A stretch of 64,000 bases of DNA from an uncultured Parabacteroides sp. (GCA_910577325.1 CAJTMR010000001.1:49531-113530), one strand, 5' to 3'; positions 8,527 through 17,714 are shown, counted from the stretch's first letter. Notes: generated from the sequence alone by a model not told the origin. Numbers and translations are program-made.

Positions 8527-10500
8527 CTACATCTCCGGTTTGCAATAGTTCAACACCTCCACATTGCGGATCGAACTCTTGAAGTTCCCCGCTTTTTCCA
8601 ATGGGAATACCAATGTGCGGACATAATTCATCGAATCTTTTCCTCCGTTGAAATACTGTTTCCGGACAGTCAGATCCTCTTTCAACTTTCCGTCGATGTA
8701 AAGCCGCGTAGATTTCTCGTCCCCGGTGATGGTAACCGATGCCGTTTCTTCGGGATAGAACTGGTAGTTGAACGTATTCAGATAGCCATCCCGGACAAAT
8801 CCCAACTTTCCGGAAGCCGGATCAGACAGGTAAAAGACAGCATCAGGCGAACGGAACAACTCGGTTCCCTTTTCCTCCGCCTCCGCTTTGATATCGAAAG
8901 AGACGGTATAATGGTAACCGATCTCTTTCAATCCCGTTTCCATTCCCGGCTTCAATGTTTCGAGGTTGTAAACGGCGCGCGGCTTCGTACCGATACGTCC
9001 GGCCACGTTCACACCCGGAGCTTCACTGATCGCAATCCGTGCACTATTGAATTCTTCATACGGAACGGCGCAATCCTTGCCTGTCCACATTTTAACAGCC
9101 AACGTCTGCATAGCAGGGAACACGCGGTAGTGAATATCCTTCGTGCTGATACCATTGCCTGCATGGTCGTTCCAGACGGCAAACATACCCCCTTTGATCT
9201 GCTTATGTTTTTCGGGGAACACCTCTTTCCCGATATGGGCAGGCGTCCATTTCTTATAAAGCATCTCCGTATTCAGATAATCGTAATAATAACCGGCTGC
9301 CGGAACAATATACAGATACCCGTCAGGAATACTGATCAGGTCATAGCCTTGCTTGATCATTTCTTTCGGATCGGCATACCCGTTATACCAGGCGCTCATC
9401 AACACATTCTTCGATTTGACAGGAGTCTCACCTTTCGCATGTGTCAAGGCTCCCCAGACACAAGCCTGCTTGCCGAAGCCTTCCACGAAACGGATATAGT
9501 GATCGGTGAAAGCACGGAACTTCTCCACCACATCCTGTTTCTTATTGGAATATTCGTCCGTACCGATATGGACACGTTTACCGGCAAAGACCGGATTGCG
9601 TCCTTCCAGGTACTCGCGGAAAAGAGCGTCCACGAACTCGTATGTCTCAGGTTTGAACAGGTCGAGATGATCCATGCCGTACTCTTCACTGCCTATCTCC
9701 GGCTTGTATTGTGTAAGCGCAAGGGAATGGGCCGGCACATCTATCTCCGGGATAATCTCCACACCCAAGCTGTCGGCAAGTTGTTGCAGGGCGATAAACT
9801 CCTTTTTCGTATAAAAACCGTCGCGGGCGGTCAAGCCGGGGAACGTTTCGCATTCGAGACGGAAAGCCGAATAGGTCTTATCCCAGTCATGGTTATAATA
9901 CTGCTTGAAGGCATTATCGTTCAGATGGATCTGAAACGTGTTCATCTTATAGTAAGCCATCATCTTCACATAATCGCGCAACATGCTCATCGGAATAAAC
10001 TTTCGTCCGCAATCCATCATAAAACCGCGGATCGCATAGTCGGGATAATCGCGGGCCGTTCCTTTCGGCAAAGCCTGGTCACCCTGCTGTTCGGTCAGTT
10101 GCAGCAACGTACGGGTAGCCCAATACAGCCCCTTGCTCTTAGGAGCGGTAACGGTGACGCGGTCGGTGATCTTCATCGTGTAGCCTTCCTCTCCCAACCG
10201 GCTGTCAGACGAGAGGGACAAAACAAAATCGCCGGCAGCCGCACGGCCTTGCACGACCATCATCCGACGGCCGAACATCAAAGCATAGTCTTCAGCAAAC
10301 TGGTTGGCGACACGGGCCACGGCCGGATCTTTTCCGGTATAGACGATCCGGGATGTCGCCGTAGGAGTGAACATTCCCTGACCTCCTTTCCATTCCTGCA
10401 ATTCAGGGATGACAAACGGTTTTTTGTTGTTTGCGGCGTCTGCCTTCGTAGGCAATAACAATAATGCTGCCGAAAGCAGCCAATAAAGTTGTATCTTCAT
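8527..10500 (-). CDS. GH20 beta-N-acetylhexosaminidase, long form
   Basis: Secreted exo-hexosaminidase that removes terminal GlcNAc or GalNAc from glycans by substrate-assisted catalysis. Signal peptide about 1-22 (YWLLSAALLLLPTKADA). An N-terminal GH20b domain spans about 28-150. The catalytic TIM barrel begins at YAIRGFMMDCGRKFIP, with HLNDN near 193 and the catalytic pair in HIGTDEY (Asp315-Glu316). The last 150 residues look like a beta-sandwich (VFYLSDPASGKLGFVRDG), perhaps carbohydrate-binding. At 657 residues it is longer than the second GH20 in this window (524) and only distantly similar to it, so the two are not a recent duplication. It has its own promoter and terminator. Confidence 0.93.
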   Translation of the reverse strand: MKIQLYWLLSAALLLLPTKADAANNKKPFVIPELQEWKGGQGMFTPTATSRIVYTGKDPAVARVANQFAEDYALMFGRRMMVVQGRAAAGDFVLSLSSDSRLGEEGYTMKITDRVTVTAPKSKGLYWATRTLLQLTEQQGDQALPKGTARDYPDYAIRGFMMDCGRKFIPMSMLRDYVKMMAYYKMNTFQIHLNDNAFKQYYNHDWDKTYSAFRLECETFPGLTARDGFYTKKEFIALQQLADSLGVEIIPEIDVPAHSLALTQYKPEIGSEEYGMDHLDLFKPETYEFVDALFREYLEGRNPVFAGKRVHIGTDEYSNKKQDVVEKFRAFTDHYIRFVEGFGKQACVWGALTHAKGETPVKSKNVLMSAWYNGYADPKEMIKQGYDLISIPDGYLYIVPAAGYYYDYLNTEMLYKKWTPAHIGKEVFPEKHKQIKGGMFAVWNDHAGNGISTKDIHYRVFPAMQTLAVKMWTGKDCAVPYEEFNSARIAISEAPGVNVAGRIGTKPRAVYNLETLKPGMETGLKEIGYHYTVSFDIKAEAEEKGTELFRSPDAVFYLSDPASGKLGFVRDGYLNTFNYQFYPEETASVTITGDEKSTRLYIDGKLKEDLTVRKQYFNGGKDSMNYVRTLVFPLEKAGNFKSSIRNVEVLNYCKPEM

Positions 10501-10522
10501 AGGTATTTGAATTTATGACGGA

Positions 10523-10554
10523 CAAAGATACAAATTATTCTTTACCCGCCACAA
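10523..10554 (-). promoter_or_regulatory. Bacteroides-type promoter for the GH20 gene
   Basis: Read on the minus strand: TTG at -33 (10554-10552), a 21-base spacer, then TATCTTTG at -7 (10530-10523). This places transcription start near 10516, 16 bases before the GH20 ATG. Confidence 0.65.
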
Positions 10555-10619
10555 CCGAAAACGCCGAGTCGCTTTCGTTAAAAGATGACTAAATAGCAAA
10601 GCATTTCTGAATGATTTAT

Positions 10620-10627
10620 TACTTTTG
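10620..10627 (+). promoter_or_regulatory. -7 element upstream of tcdA
   Basis: TACTTTTG fits the TAnnTTTG -7 consensus and lies 17 bases before the tcdA ATG. No good -33 TTTG is seen at the right distance. Confidence 0.45.
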
Positions 10628-10644
10628 CATCTAAAATCATTTTA

Positions 10645-11400
10645 ATGAGTTACAATTGGAACACACGGACGGAACTTCTGTTAGGGTCCGGCCGAATGGA
10701 ACGGCTGGAACATAGCCACGTGCTGGTAGTAGGATTAGGAGGTGTAGGAGCTTATGCAGCCGAACAGATATGCCGGGCCGGAATCGGCCACATGACGATC
10801 GTCGACGCCGATATGGTGAACGAAAGCAATATCAACCGTCAACTGCCGGCATTACATTCGACGTTAGGGATGCCGAAAGCCGAAGTTGTGGCCCGTCGCC
10901 TGTTGGATATCAATCCGAGGCTGAAGCTAAACGTCCTGAACGAGTTCCTGCGCGACGAACGGACGGAAGAGGTACTTTCGGCGGCCCGGTATGATTTCGT
11001 TGTCGACGCGATTGATTCCCTCAGTCCGAAAGTATTCCTCTTGTATCACGCTTACAAAAAAAATATCCCTGTCGTTTCCTCGATGGGAGCCGGAGCCAAA
11101 ATGGATCCGTCGCAGGTAAGGATCGCGGATATATCGAAGACCTGCAACTGCGGCCTGGCGAAAGCCGTACGCAAACGGCTACGCGGATTGGGAGTAAACA
11201 AAGGCATTCCGGTTGTCTTCTCCACGGAGATCGCCAATCCGGATGCCGTCATAGAAATAGAGGGCGAACAATGCAAACGAACAACGACCGGAACCGTTTC
11301 CTACATGCCGGCGATATTCGGGTGCTATCTGGCCTCATTTGCCATTCGGCAATTAGCAAATACAAACAGTTTGCGAACCGTCCCAACAATAGACGATTAA
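10645..11400 (+). CDS. tcdA: tRNA threonylcarbamoyladenosine dehydratase (ThiF/E1-like)
   Basis: Cytoplasmic E1-like enzyme that uses ATP to cyclise t6A37 of tRNA to ct6A. The N-terminus WNTRTELLLGSGRMERLEHS is characteristic of TcdA. The ATP-binding Rossmann loop is VVGLGGVGAYAAE (about 29-41), followed by VDADMVNESNINRQLPA, which holds the adenylating Asp, Asn and Arg. Its 251 residues are the usual length for TcdA and shorter than MoeB/ThiF relatives with rhodanese domains. The next gene (ABC ATPase) starts 7 bases after the stop, so the two are probably co-transcribed. ThiF or MoeB is less likely, because no thiamine or molybdopterin genes are nearby. Confidence 0.9.
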   Translation: MSYNWNTRTELLLGSGRMERLEHSHVLVVGLGGVGAYAAEQICRAGIGHMTIVDADMVNESNINRQLPALHSTLGMPKAEVVARRLLDINPRLKLNVLNEFLRDERTEEVLSAARYDFVVDAIDSLSPKVFLLYHAYKKNIPVVSSMGAGAKMDPSQVRIADISKTCNCGLAKAVRKRLRGLGVNKGIPVVFSTEIANPDAVIEIEGEQCKRTTTGTVSYMPAIFGCYLASFAIRQLANTNSLRTVPTIDD

Positions 11401-11407
11401 ACACATT

Positions 11408-12079
11408 ATGATACAAACAGAAGGAATAACCAAAAGCTTCGGCTCGCTGCAAGTATTGAAAGGAATCGACCTGACGATAAACGAAGGCGAGATCGTAGCG
11501 ATTGTCGGTCCGAGCGGAGCGGGGAAAACGACCCTGCTTCAGATCATCGGGACACTCGATGCTCCGGACAGCGGCAAACTATATATAAACGGGACTGAAA
11601 CCGTCCGCCTTTCGGAAGAAAAACTGGCGGCTTTCCGAAACCGTAACATCGGTTTCGTCTTCCAGTTCCATCAGCTTCTTCCGGAGTTCACCGCTTTGGA
11701 AAACGTGATGATCCCGGCTTTGATCGCCCGTGAAAAACCGGCTACGGCAGAAAAAAGAGCGAAAGAGATTCTCGACTTCATGAATCTGGCCGGCCGGATG
11801 TCCCATAAACCGAACGAACTGTCGGGCGGAGAGAAACAACGTGTGGCCGTTGCCCGCGCTCTCATCAACAACCCATCCGTAATCCTCGCGGATGAGCCGT
11901 CGGGAAGCCTGGACACCAAGAACAAGGAAGAACTGCACAAACTCTTCTTCGACCTGCGCGACCAAATGCACCAGACATTCGTGATCGTCACGCACGACGA
12001 GCAATTGGCAACCGATACGGATCGCGTGATCCATATCAAGGATGGAACGGTTCAATTGACAATGGACAATTTAGGATAA
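11408..12079 (+). CDS. lolD: LolD-like ABC transporter ATP-binding protein
   Basis: ATPase of the LolD/MacB class, which powers release of lipoproteins from the inner membrane (LolCDE) or related extrusion. Visible motifs: Walker A GPSGAGKTT (about 37-45), Q-loop VFQFHQLLPEFTALENVMIP (typical of LolD), signature LSGGEKQRVAVARAL, Walker B VILADEPSGSLD, and H-loop VTHD. At 223 residues it is a lone ATPase domain. Its permease is not adjacent, as is common for lolD in Bacteroidales. It follows tcdA by 7 bases. An FtsE-type or MacB-type role is possible but fits less well. Confidence 0.8.
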   Translation: MIQTEGITKSFGSLQVLKGIDLTINEGEIVAIVGPSGAGKTTLLQIIGTLDAPDSGKLYINGTETVRLSEEKLAAFRNRNIGFVFQFHQLLPEFTALENVMIPALIAREKPATAEKRAKEILDFMNLAGRMSHKPNELSGGEKQRVAVARALINNPSVILADEPSGSLDTKNKEELHKLFFDLRDQMHQTFVIVTHDEQLATDTDRVIHIKDGTVQLTMDNLG

Positions 12080-12139
12080 AGGCGATCCATAAACCGCCTT
12101 CACAGACTGATTTCTTAATTCTTAATCTTAAGTAGAAAA

Positions 12140-13507
12140 ATGGTGGACAACAGAGTCACATTCGGTAGCAAGCTCGGAGTCATCCTGGCTACCGTCGGAT
12201 GCGCCGTAGGGCTGGGAAGTATCTGGCGTTTCCCTTATATGTTAGGAACGAACGGCGGTGCCGCGTTCCTGCTTATCTATATTCTTTTCATGATATTCTT
12301 AGGTATTCCGGTGATGATAACCGAATTCTTCATCGGCCGGCACTCCCGTAGCAACACGGTCGGTTCGTTCAAAAAGATGGCTCCCGGAACAAAATGGTGC
12401 TGGATCGGATACAACGGCATTTTGGCCGCCTTCCTGATCTTGGGTTTCTATGCAGTCGTTTCCGGTTGGACGCTCGAATACGTCTGGCAAACGATAAACG
12501 GCAGCCTTTACAGTATGCCCGGAGTGGACTTTACCGCCGGCTTCGACAACTTCTCCTCCAATGCGATCCGGCCGATCTTCTGGACAGCGGTGTTTATCGG
12601 GCTGACGCATTTCGTGATCGCTTCAGGTGTGGAAAAAGGAATCGAACGGGCTTCCAAGATCATGATGCCGCTGCTGTTCCTGATCCTGGTCGTGATGTGC
12701 GTACGTTCCGTCACGTTACCGAATGCGGAAGCGGGACTGGTGTACCTGTTCAAACCGGATTTCAGCAAACTGACCTCATCCGTCGTGCTGAGTGCCGTAG
12801 GACAGGCTTTCTTCTCGCTGAGCCTCGGCATGGGTTGCCTTATCACCTACTCTTCTTATTTCGGCAAAGATACCAATATGTTGGCCACGGCCTGGCAGGT
12901 GACGATCATCAATACTTTTGTGGCGATTCTGGCAGGGATCATGATCTTCCCGGCTGTCTTCAGTTTCGGGATCGAGCCTTCGGCTGGCGCCCAACTGGTA
13001 TTCATCACTTTGCCCAACGTATTCGAACAGTTGCCGTTCAGCAGCCTATGGTCACTTATTTTCTATATCCTGTTGGCGATGGCGGCACTGACTTCCACCA
13101 TTTCCCTGCATGAGGTGGTTACCGCCTATATCCATGAAGAGTTCCGCATGACGCGAAAAAGAGCTGCCTGGTTCGTCTCTGCCGGCGTTTTATTTTTAGG
13201 CATTCTCAGTTCCCTCTCATTCGGACTATTGAAAGAGTTCACGATAGGCGGATTGATCTTTTTCGATGCGCTGGATTACCTGACAGCCAAGATCATGTTG
13301 CCGTTAGGAGGAATGCTGACCTGCATCTTCGTCGGGAGACGTGTCGGCAAGAAGATCCTGAAAGCCGAACTGACCAACGAGGGGACAATCAGGTTCCGCC
13401 TTTTCTCCATTTATGTATTCTTCATGAAATACGTCTCGCCGATCGCCATCGGTATCGTATTCCTGAACGAACTCGGCCTACTCGACCAGTTGAAGAGACT
13501 ATTTTAA
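12140..13507 (+). CDS. Neurotransmitter:sodium symporter family amino-acid transporter
   Basis: Inner-membrane Na+-coupled transporter of the NSS/SNF family (LeuT fold). TM1 carries the family signature VGLGSIWRFPYMLGTNGGAAFLL (first part about residues 23-33), in which the unwound Gly-rich stretch binds substrate and sodium. TM6 has the SLSLGMGCLITYSSY segment, also diagnostic. About 11-12 membrane segments fit its 455 residues, and bacterial members often have 11. The substrate is probably an amino acid, possibly aromatic as in Tyt1, but this cannot be decided here. The gene sits 60 bases after the LolD-like gene on the same strand. Confidence 0.9.
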   Translation: MVDNRVTFGSKLGVILATVGCAVGLGSIWRFPYMLGTNGGAAFLLIYILFMIFLGIPVMITEFFIGRHSRSNTVGSFKKMAPGTKWCWIGYNGILAAFLILGFYAVVSGWTLEYVWQTINGSLYSMPGVDFTAGFDNFSSNAIRPIFWTAVFIGLTHFVIASGVEKGIERASKIMMPLLFLILVVMCVRSVTLPNAEAGLVYLFKPDFSKLTSSVVLSAVGQAFFSLSLGMGCLITYSSYFGKDTNMLATAWQVTIINTFVAILAGIMIFPAVFSFGIEPSAGAQLVFITLPNVFEQLPFSSLWSLIFYILLAMAALTSTISLHEVVTAYIHEEFRMTRKRAAWFVSAGVLFLGILSSLSFGLLKEFTIGGLIFFDALDYLTAKIMLPLGGMLTCIFVGRRVGKKILKAELTNEGTIRFRLFSIYVFFMKYVSPIAIGIVFLNELGLLDQLKRLF

Positions 13508-13525
13508 AATAAACCTGTAAGTTCC

Positions 13526-13555
13526 TTGCATATCGGCGGGGAACTTATACCTTTG
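13526..13555 (+). promoter_or_regulatory. Bacteroides-type promoter for the helix-hairpin-helix gene
   Basis: TTG (13526-13528), a 19-base spacer, then TACCTTTG (13548-13555). It overlaps the longest possible reading frame (TTG at 13526), which argues that translation starts later, at the ATG at 13595. Confidence 0.7.
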
Positions 13556-13594
13556 CGAAATAGTATTCACTTCATCCATATAGAACCTTTTACT

Positions 13595-14338
13595 ATGAAC
13601 TGGCGCGACCTTCTCTATTTTTCCAAAGGTGAACGGAGGGCACTGACTTTGCTCCTTTGCCTTATCACTGTTTCCTGGATTTTATTGCTTTGGACAGAGA
13701 GGAAACGGATGCCTATCGACCCGCGGACGGATGCCCATCGAACGGAAATCCGACAGGCATCGGGCGAAAGACGGATAATCACCGGAAAAGACACATCCGA
13801 AAAGGAAACAAATCCTATCCGGCAAAAAACCGTATCCCGACCGGTTCCTGCCGCCCTTGCGAATGACATCCCCTCCCCTGCGGGAAAGAAACGAAAAGGA
13901 TATCCTCTTTACACCCGACCGGAAAAGTACACGGCAGGAACGCTTATCGAGCTTAACACGGCCGATACTGCGATTCTGAAAAAAGTCCCCGGTATCGGCA
14001 GTACTTTCGCCCGGCGGATCGTAAAATACAGGGAACTATTAGGCGGCTTCTACGATATCAGCCAGTTGGCGGAAGTATACGGGATTGACGAAGATCGCTA
14101 TCAAGCCCTCGCTCCCTGGTTTATTACCGACACACTCCACATACGCAAGTTAGAAATCAACGTATCGCCTGCCGCCACCCTCCGAAAACACCCTTACCTC
14201 AGCTACCGCCAGGCCAAAGCGATCGAACAGCTTCGAAAACAAAAAAGTAGGCTCTCCGGATGGGAGAACCTGGAACTGATAGAAGAATTTACCGATACGG
14301 ACAAGAAGAGGCTCATACCCTATCTGTCCTTTAAGTAA
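13595..14338 (+). CDS. Helix-hairpin-helix (ComEA-like) protein
   Basis: 247-residue protein with an N-terminal membrane anchor (ALTLLLCLITVSWILLLW, about 16-33) and tandem helix-hairpin-helix motifs. The first is LIELNTADTAILKKVPGIGS with FARRIVKYRELLGGF, a textbook ComEA HhH. A second, weaker pair follows (EINVSPAATLRKHPYLSYRQ and AIEQLRKQKSRLSGWENLEL). HhH domains bind DNA non-specifically. ComEA acts in DNA uptake, but in Bacteroidetes this family is widespread and its role is not settled. The start was chosen at MNWRDLLYF because an upstream TTG frame runs through the promoter. The N-terminus would face the cytoplasm and the HhH part the periplasm. Confidence 0.8.
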   Translation: MNWRDLLYFSKGERRALTLLLCLITVSWILLLWTERKRMPIDPRTDAHRTEIRQASGERRIITGKDTSEKETNPIRQKTVSRPVPAALANDIPSPAGKKRKGYPLYTRPEKYTAGTLIELNTADTAILKKVPGIGSTFARRIVKYRELLGGFYDISQLAEVYGIDEDRYQALAPWFITDTLHIRKLEINVSPAATLRKHPYLSYRQAKAIEQLRKQKSRLSGWENLELIEEFTDTDKKRLIPYLSFK

Positions 14339-14385
14339 ACTTTATAACGCGGCTTGCATCATCACCGAGAAACAATGCCGGGAGT

Positions 14386-14892
14386 TTATCTTTCCCAAGC
14401 ATTCACGATTTCCGCCACATAGACATTATGCGGGTTTCCCGCCATTGCGCTATACCACTTCTCATATAAGGCGGGATCGACAAAATGGTCCTTATCCATC
14501 TTAGTCATGTAAAGAGTTTTGCATTCCAGTGTCAGACGCGATTCCTCGAAACAAGGGTTACCCAAAGCGGTAAAACAGGGTGTCAGACCCGTTGCCGCCA
14601 CTTTGTCAAGATCTCTTCCCGACTTCGAACCGCAAATCTTATGGGCGGCCTTATGCTCTTCTCCCAAGAAGTTAAGCGTGAAAGCGCCTTTCGCATCGAC
14701 AAACTCACGGGTATAACGTTCCGGACGGATAAAGACAAACACTACCGGTTTATTCCACAGGAAACCTACGCCTCCCCAACTTGCCGTCATCATGTTGAAC
14801 TTCTCCTTGTCCCCGGCGCTTACCAGCATCCATTCTTTTCCGATGATCTCTATAAAATTGTCTTTGACCAGACTCGGTTCTATTACCTTCAT
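14386..14892 (-). CDS. Flavin reductase-like (FMN-binding split-barrel) protein
   Basis: 168-residue cytoplasmic protein of the flavin reductase-like domain family, which binds FMN and may reduce flavins with NAD(P)H. The sequence shows the typical N-terminal NMMTASWGGVGFLWNKPVVF followed by VFIRPERYTREFVDAKGAFT and LNFLG, which matches the FMN-phosphate-binding and dimer regions. The start was set at MKVIEPSLV. A longer frame from 14949 would begin inside the promoter. It is transcribed divergently from the AGCS symporter gene. The physiological substrate is unknown. Family members include enzymes acting on flavodoxin-like electron chains. Confidence 0.8.
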   Translation of the reverse strand: MKVIEPSLVKDNFIEIIGKEWMLVSAGDKEKFNMMTASWGGVGFLWNKPVVFVFIRPERYTREFVDAKGAFTLNFLGEEHKAAHKICGSKSGRDLDKVAATGLTPCFTALGNPCFEESRLTLECKTLYMTKMDKDHFVDPALYEKWYSAMAGNPHNVYVAEIVNAWER

Positions 14893-14919
14893 AATCTCAT
14901 ACCTTGTTAATAATCTCTC

Positions 14920-14950
14920 AAAGATACAGAAATATTTATTTGTGTGCAAA
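14920..14950 (-). promoter_or_regulatory. Promoter for the flavin reductase-like gene
   Basis: Minus strand: TTTG (14950-14947), a spacer of about 20 bases, then TATCTTTG (14927-14920). It fixes the start codon at 14892 rather than 14949. Confidence 0.7.
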
Positions 14951-14961
14951 ATTTGATATTC

Positions 14962-14992
14962 TTGTCCATGCAGAATATTTTCTTTAGGTTTG
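14962..14992 (+). promoter_or_regulatory. Promoter for the AGCS symporter gene
   Basis: TTG (14962-14964), a 20-base spacer, then TAGGTTTG (14985-14992). Transcription would start within the palindrome that follows at 14994. Confidence 0.7.
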
Positions 14993-14993
14993 C

Positions 14994-15009
14994 ACGTGAA
15001 TATTCACGT
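14994..15009. promoter_or_regulatory. Perfect 16-bp palindrome at the transcription start of the AGCS gene
   Basis: ACGTGAATATTCACGT is its own reverse complement. It begins 2 bases after the -7 element and covers the expected transcription start, the classical place for a repressor operator. No regulator gene is adjacent. Confidence 0.6.
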
Positions 15010-15035
15010 AATTATCAAGACAATAAACTACCTAA

Positions 15036-16436
15036 ATGGAAATACTGAACAACTGGGTCAACGAAGTTAACGACCTCCTATGGTCGTATGTTTTAATTAT
15101 CATGTTGTTAGGATGCGCCTTTTGGTTCACCTTCAAAACCCGTTTTGTACAGTTCCGTATGTTCCGGGAGATGATACGCGTGCTCGGCGATTCCGCCAAC
15201 AAAGCCCATGAAGGCGAAAAACATATCTCATCCTTTCAGGCGTTCGCCGTATCGCTCGCCAGCCGTGTCGGGACAGGCAACTTGGCCGGGGTAGCCACAG
15301 CCATTGCCGTAGGAGGACCGGGAGCGGTTTTCTGGATGTGGATCATCGCCCTGTTAGGTTCGGCCAGTGCCTTTGTCGAGTCTACGCTCGCACAACTTTA
15401 CAAACGGAAAGGGAAAGATTCCTTCATCGGAGGCCCCGCCTACTATATGCGATACGGATTGGGGCAGAACTGGATGGGCGTACTGTTCGCCTTCCTGATC
15501 GCCGTCACCTTCGGTTTCGCGTTCAACTCGGTACAAAGCAACACGATCTGCGCCGCCATGCAAGGTTCGTTCGGTTTCGATCCTCGGATCGCAGGTGCGA
15601 TACTGACAGTTCTGACGCTTGCCATAATCTTCGGAGGAATCCAGCGAATAGCCAAAGTCAGCAGCGTAATCGTTCCCATGATGGCATTGGGTTACGTGGC
15701 GCTCGCATTGGGGGTCGTACTGTTCAATATCACGGAACTGCCGGCCGTCATCAGATTAATTGCAAACAGTGCTTTCGGATGGGAACAGGCAGTAGGCGGC
15801 ACGGTCGGCTCCGCCCTGATGCAAGGGATCAAGCGCGGCCTGTTCAGCAACGAAGCCGGTATGGGTTCGGCCCCGAACGTAGCGGCCACGGCATCTGTCA
15901 CACATCCGGTAAAACAGGGGTTGATCCAAACTTTGGGCGTTTTCACCGACACCTTGCTGATCTGTACCTGCACGGCCTTTATCATCCTGTTCAGCGGCGC
16001 ACCGTTGGACGGCTCGATAAACGGGGTACAGTTGACACAACATGCCCTGACGCTCGAAGTGGGAAAAGCCGGAGGGATATTCGTAGCCGTAGCGATCTTC
16101 CTGTTCGCTTTCAGCAGTATTATCGGGAACTATTATTACGGGGAGGCGAACATCCGTTTCATTACGCCGAAGAAAAGCGTGCTCTATATCTACCGCCTGC
16201 TGGTCGGCGGTATGGTGATGTTCGGAGCGCTGGCAAGCCTGGAACTTGCCTGGAACCTGGCGGATATAACAATGGCTTTCATGACAATCTGCAACTTGGT
16301 CGCCATCTCGTTGCTAAGTAAACAGGCTTTTCTGCTGCTGCACGACTACATTGCCCAGAAACGTAGCGGGATCAAGAGCCCGGTGTTCGATAAAAACAAG
16401 CTACCGGAACTGAAAGACAAGGCTGAATGCTGGTAA
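15036..16436 (+). CDS. Alanine/glycine:cation symporter (AGCS family)
   Basis: Inner-membrane Na+- or H+-coupled importer of small amino acids such as alanine and glycine. Diagnostic AGCS segments are visible: GDSANKAHEGEKHISSFQAF, then SLASRVGTGNLAGVATAIAVGGPGAVFWMW (about 75-102, read in part), ESTLAQLYK, GGPAYYMRYGL, and GLFSNEAGMGSAPNVAATA near the centre. Its 466 residues with 10-11 membrane segments match the family. The promoter carries a perfect palindrome over its start site, so expression is probably controlled by a dimeric repressor. The gene ends 4 bases from the convergent M16 peptidase gene. Which amino acid is carried is inference. Confidence 0.9.
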   Translation: MEILNNWVNEVNDLLWSYVLIIMLLGCAFWFTFKTRFVQFRMFREMIRVLGDSANKAHEGEKHISSFQAFAVSLASRVGTGNLAGVATAIAVGGPGAVFWMWIIALLGSASAFVESTLAQLYKRKGKDSFIGGPAYYMRYGLGQNWMGVLFAFLIAVTFGFAFNSVQSNTICAAMQGSFGFDPRIAGAILTVLTLAIIFGGIQRIAKVSSVIVPMMALGYVALALGVVLFNITELPAVIRLIANSAFGWEQAVGGTVGSALMQGIKRGLFSNEAGMGSAPNVAATASVTHPVKQGLIQTLGVFTDTLLICTCTAFIILFSGAPLDGSINGVQLTQHALTLEVGKAGGIFVAVAIFLFAFSSIIGNYYYGEANIRFITPKKSVLYIYRLLVGGMVMFGALASLELAWNLADITMAFMTICNLVAISLLSKQAFLLLHDYIAQKRSGIKSPVFDKNKLPELKDKAECW

Positions 16437-16440
16437 ACCT

Positions 16441-17667
16441 TTATTGATAGATCAGGCTGAACAACCGTTCAGGCGCAAAGACCTCGTTGGCGACCTCCCG
16501 TATCTCTTCGACGGTCAGCCTTTCCACCTTGGCGAAGACTTCCGGCAAAGTGTCATAGCGGTTGTAATGGAGGAAACTTTTACCCAACCCCAGAAACAGA
16601 CCTTCCCGGTTATCACCGGAGACTCCCAACTGTCCGACCACCTGCTTCTTGGCCGCCGCCAACTGGGTTGAAGTCAGCTTCACATCGCGCAGCTTCGCCA
16701 GTTCCTTATGAACGAGCTTGATCGCTTTCTCCTTGTTCTTCGGATCAGTCCCGAAATAAATGCTTACCAGTCCCGTATCGGTATAAGAAGTCACGTTCGA
16801 CTCGACGTTATAGACAAGCCCGTTTTTTTCCCGGAGAGAGACATTCAGACGGTTGTTCATGCCCGGCCCTCCCAAAAGGTTATTCAGCAGGAATAGCGGC
16901 AGGCGCTTCTCGTCGTGCATGCTGTATGCCCGTCCCCCGATCAGCACATGCGCCTGATGGGTGTCTTTGTGTATCTGCCGGCTGACTGGAAGAATCTCAC
17001 TGGGTGCCGTCCGGTTACGTGCCGCCATCGGGAAAGCGATATCAGACAAAAAGCTTTCCGCCATCTGCACGATCTTCTTGAACGGAATCCGACCCATCGA
17101 GAAGAAGATCATGTTTTCAGGTACATAGAACCGCTTCATAAACGACTTGCCGGACTCGCTGCCGAAACCGAGCAGCGATTGCTCGTCCCCCAAGATATTA
17201 TGTCCCAAAGCATGACCGTCGAACAACAAATTCTCGAACTCATCGAAAATCAGTTCCGAAGGGCTGTCCTCGTACGAATTGATTTCGTCCAGGATCACAT
17301 CCACCTCCTTCTCGATCTCCTGCTGCGGGAACTGCGAATGGAACACCAGGTCGACCAACAGTTCGAAAGCCCGACGGAAATGCTCCTCCATAAAGATGGA
17401 ATAGACGAAAGTCTCCTCCTTCGTGGTATAAGCGTTCAACTCCCCTCCCACATTCTCCATCCGGTTCAGGATATGCCAGGACTTACGCTTTTCCGTCCCC
17501 TTGAATATCATGTGTTCGACAAAGTGAGCCAAACCGAATTCGTCCGCCTTCTCATCCCGTGTCCCGGCATTCACGGCAAACCCGCAATATGACACCGGAG
17601 AAGCAGAAGGGAGATGTACGATACGCAAACCATTCGGCAAAATATGTGAGAAGTAATCTTTTTCCAT
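16441..17667 (-). CDS. M16 family zinc peptidase (processing-peptidase type)
   Basis: 408-residue inverzincin-type metallopeptidase. The zinc site HFVEH (HxxEH) lies in GLAHFVEHMIFKGTEKR near residue 50, with the downstream Glu in the ENVGGELNAYTTKEETFVYS block, the standard M16B arrangement. No signal peptide is seen, so it is probably cytoplasmic. It resembles the YmxG/PqqL-like group of single-module peptidases that work as dimers. The start was set at MEKDYFSHILPNGLRIV, the usual family N-terminus. The longer frame (to 17763) adds 32 Cys-rich residues running through the promoter region. It is divergent from the SIS isomerase gene. The substrate is unknown. Confidence 0.88.
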   Translation of the reverse strand: MEKDYFSHILPNGLRIVHLPSASPVSYCGFAVNAGTRDEKADEFGLAHFVEHMIFKGTEKRKSWHILNRMENVGGELNAYTTKEETFVYSIFMEEHFRRAFELLVDLVFHSQFPQQEIEKEVDVILDEINSYEDSPSELIFDEFENLLFDGHALGHNILGDEQSLLGFGSESGKSFMKRFYVPENMIFFSMGRIPFKKIVQMAESFLSDIAFPMAARNRTAPSEILPVSRQIHKDTHQAHVLIGGRAYSMHDEKRLPLFLLNNLLGGPGMNNRLNVSLREKNGLVYNVESNVTSYTDTGLVSIYFGTDPKNKEKAIKLVHKELAKLRDVKLTSTQLAAAKKQVVGQLGVSGDNREGLFLGLGKSFLHYNRYDTLPEVFAKVERLTVEEIREVANEVFAPERLFSLIYQ

Positions 17668-17714
17668 TATCCATTCATTAGAAAGTACAAAAGTACAAAA
17701 ATATATGCCCCCCG

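Noticed and set aside
8911..10458. 515-codon frame opposite the GH20 gene
   Set aside because: It lies wholly within the GH20 coding region and gives no recognisable domain. It is a shadow of the codon bias of the real gene.
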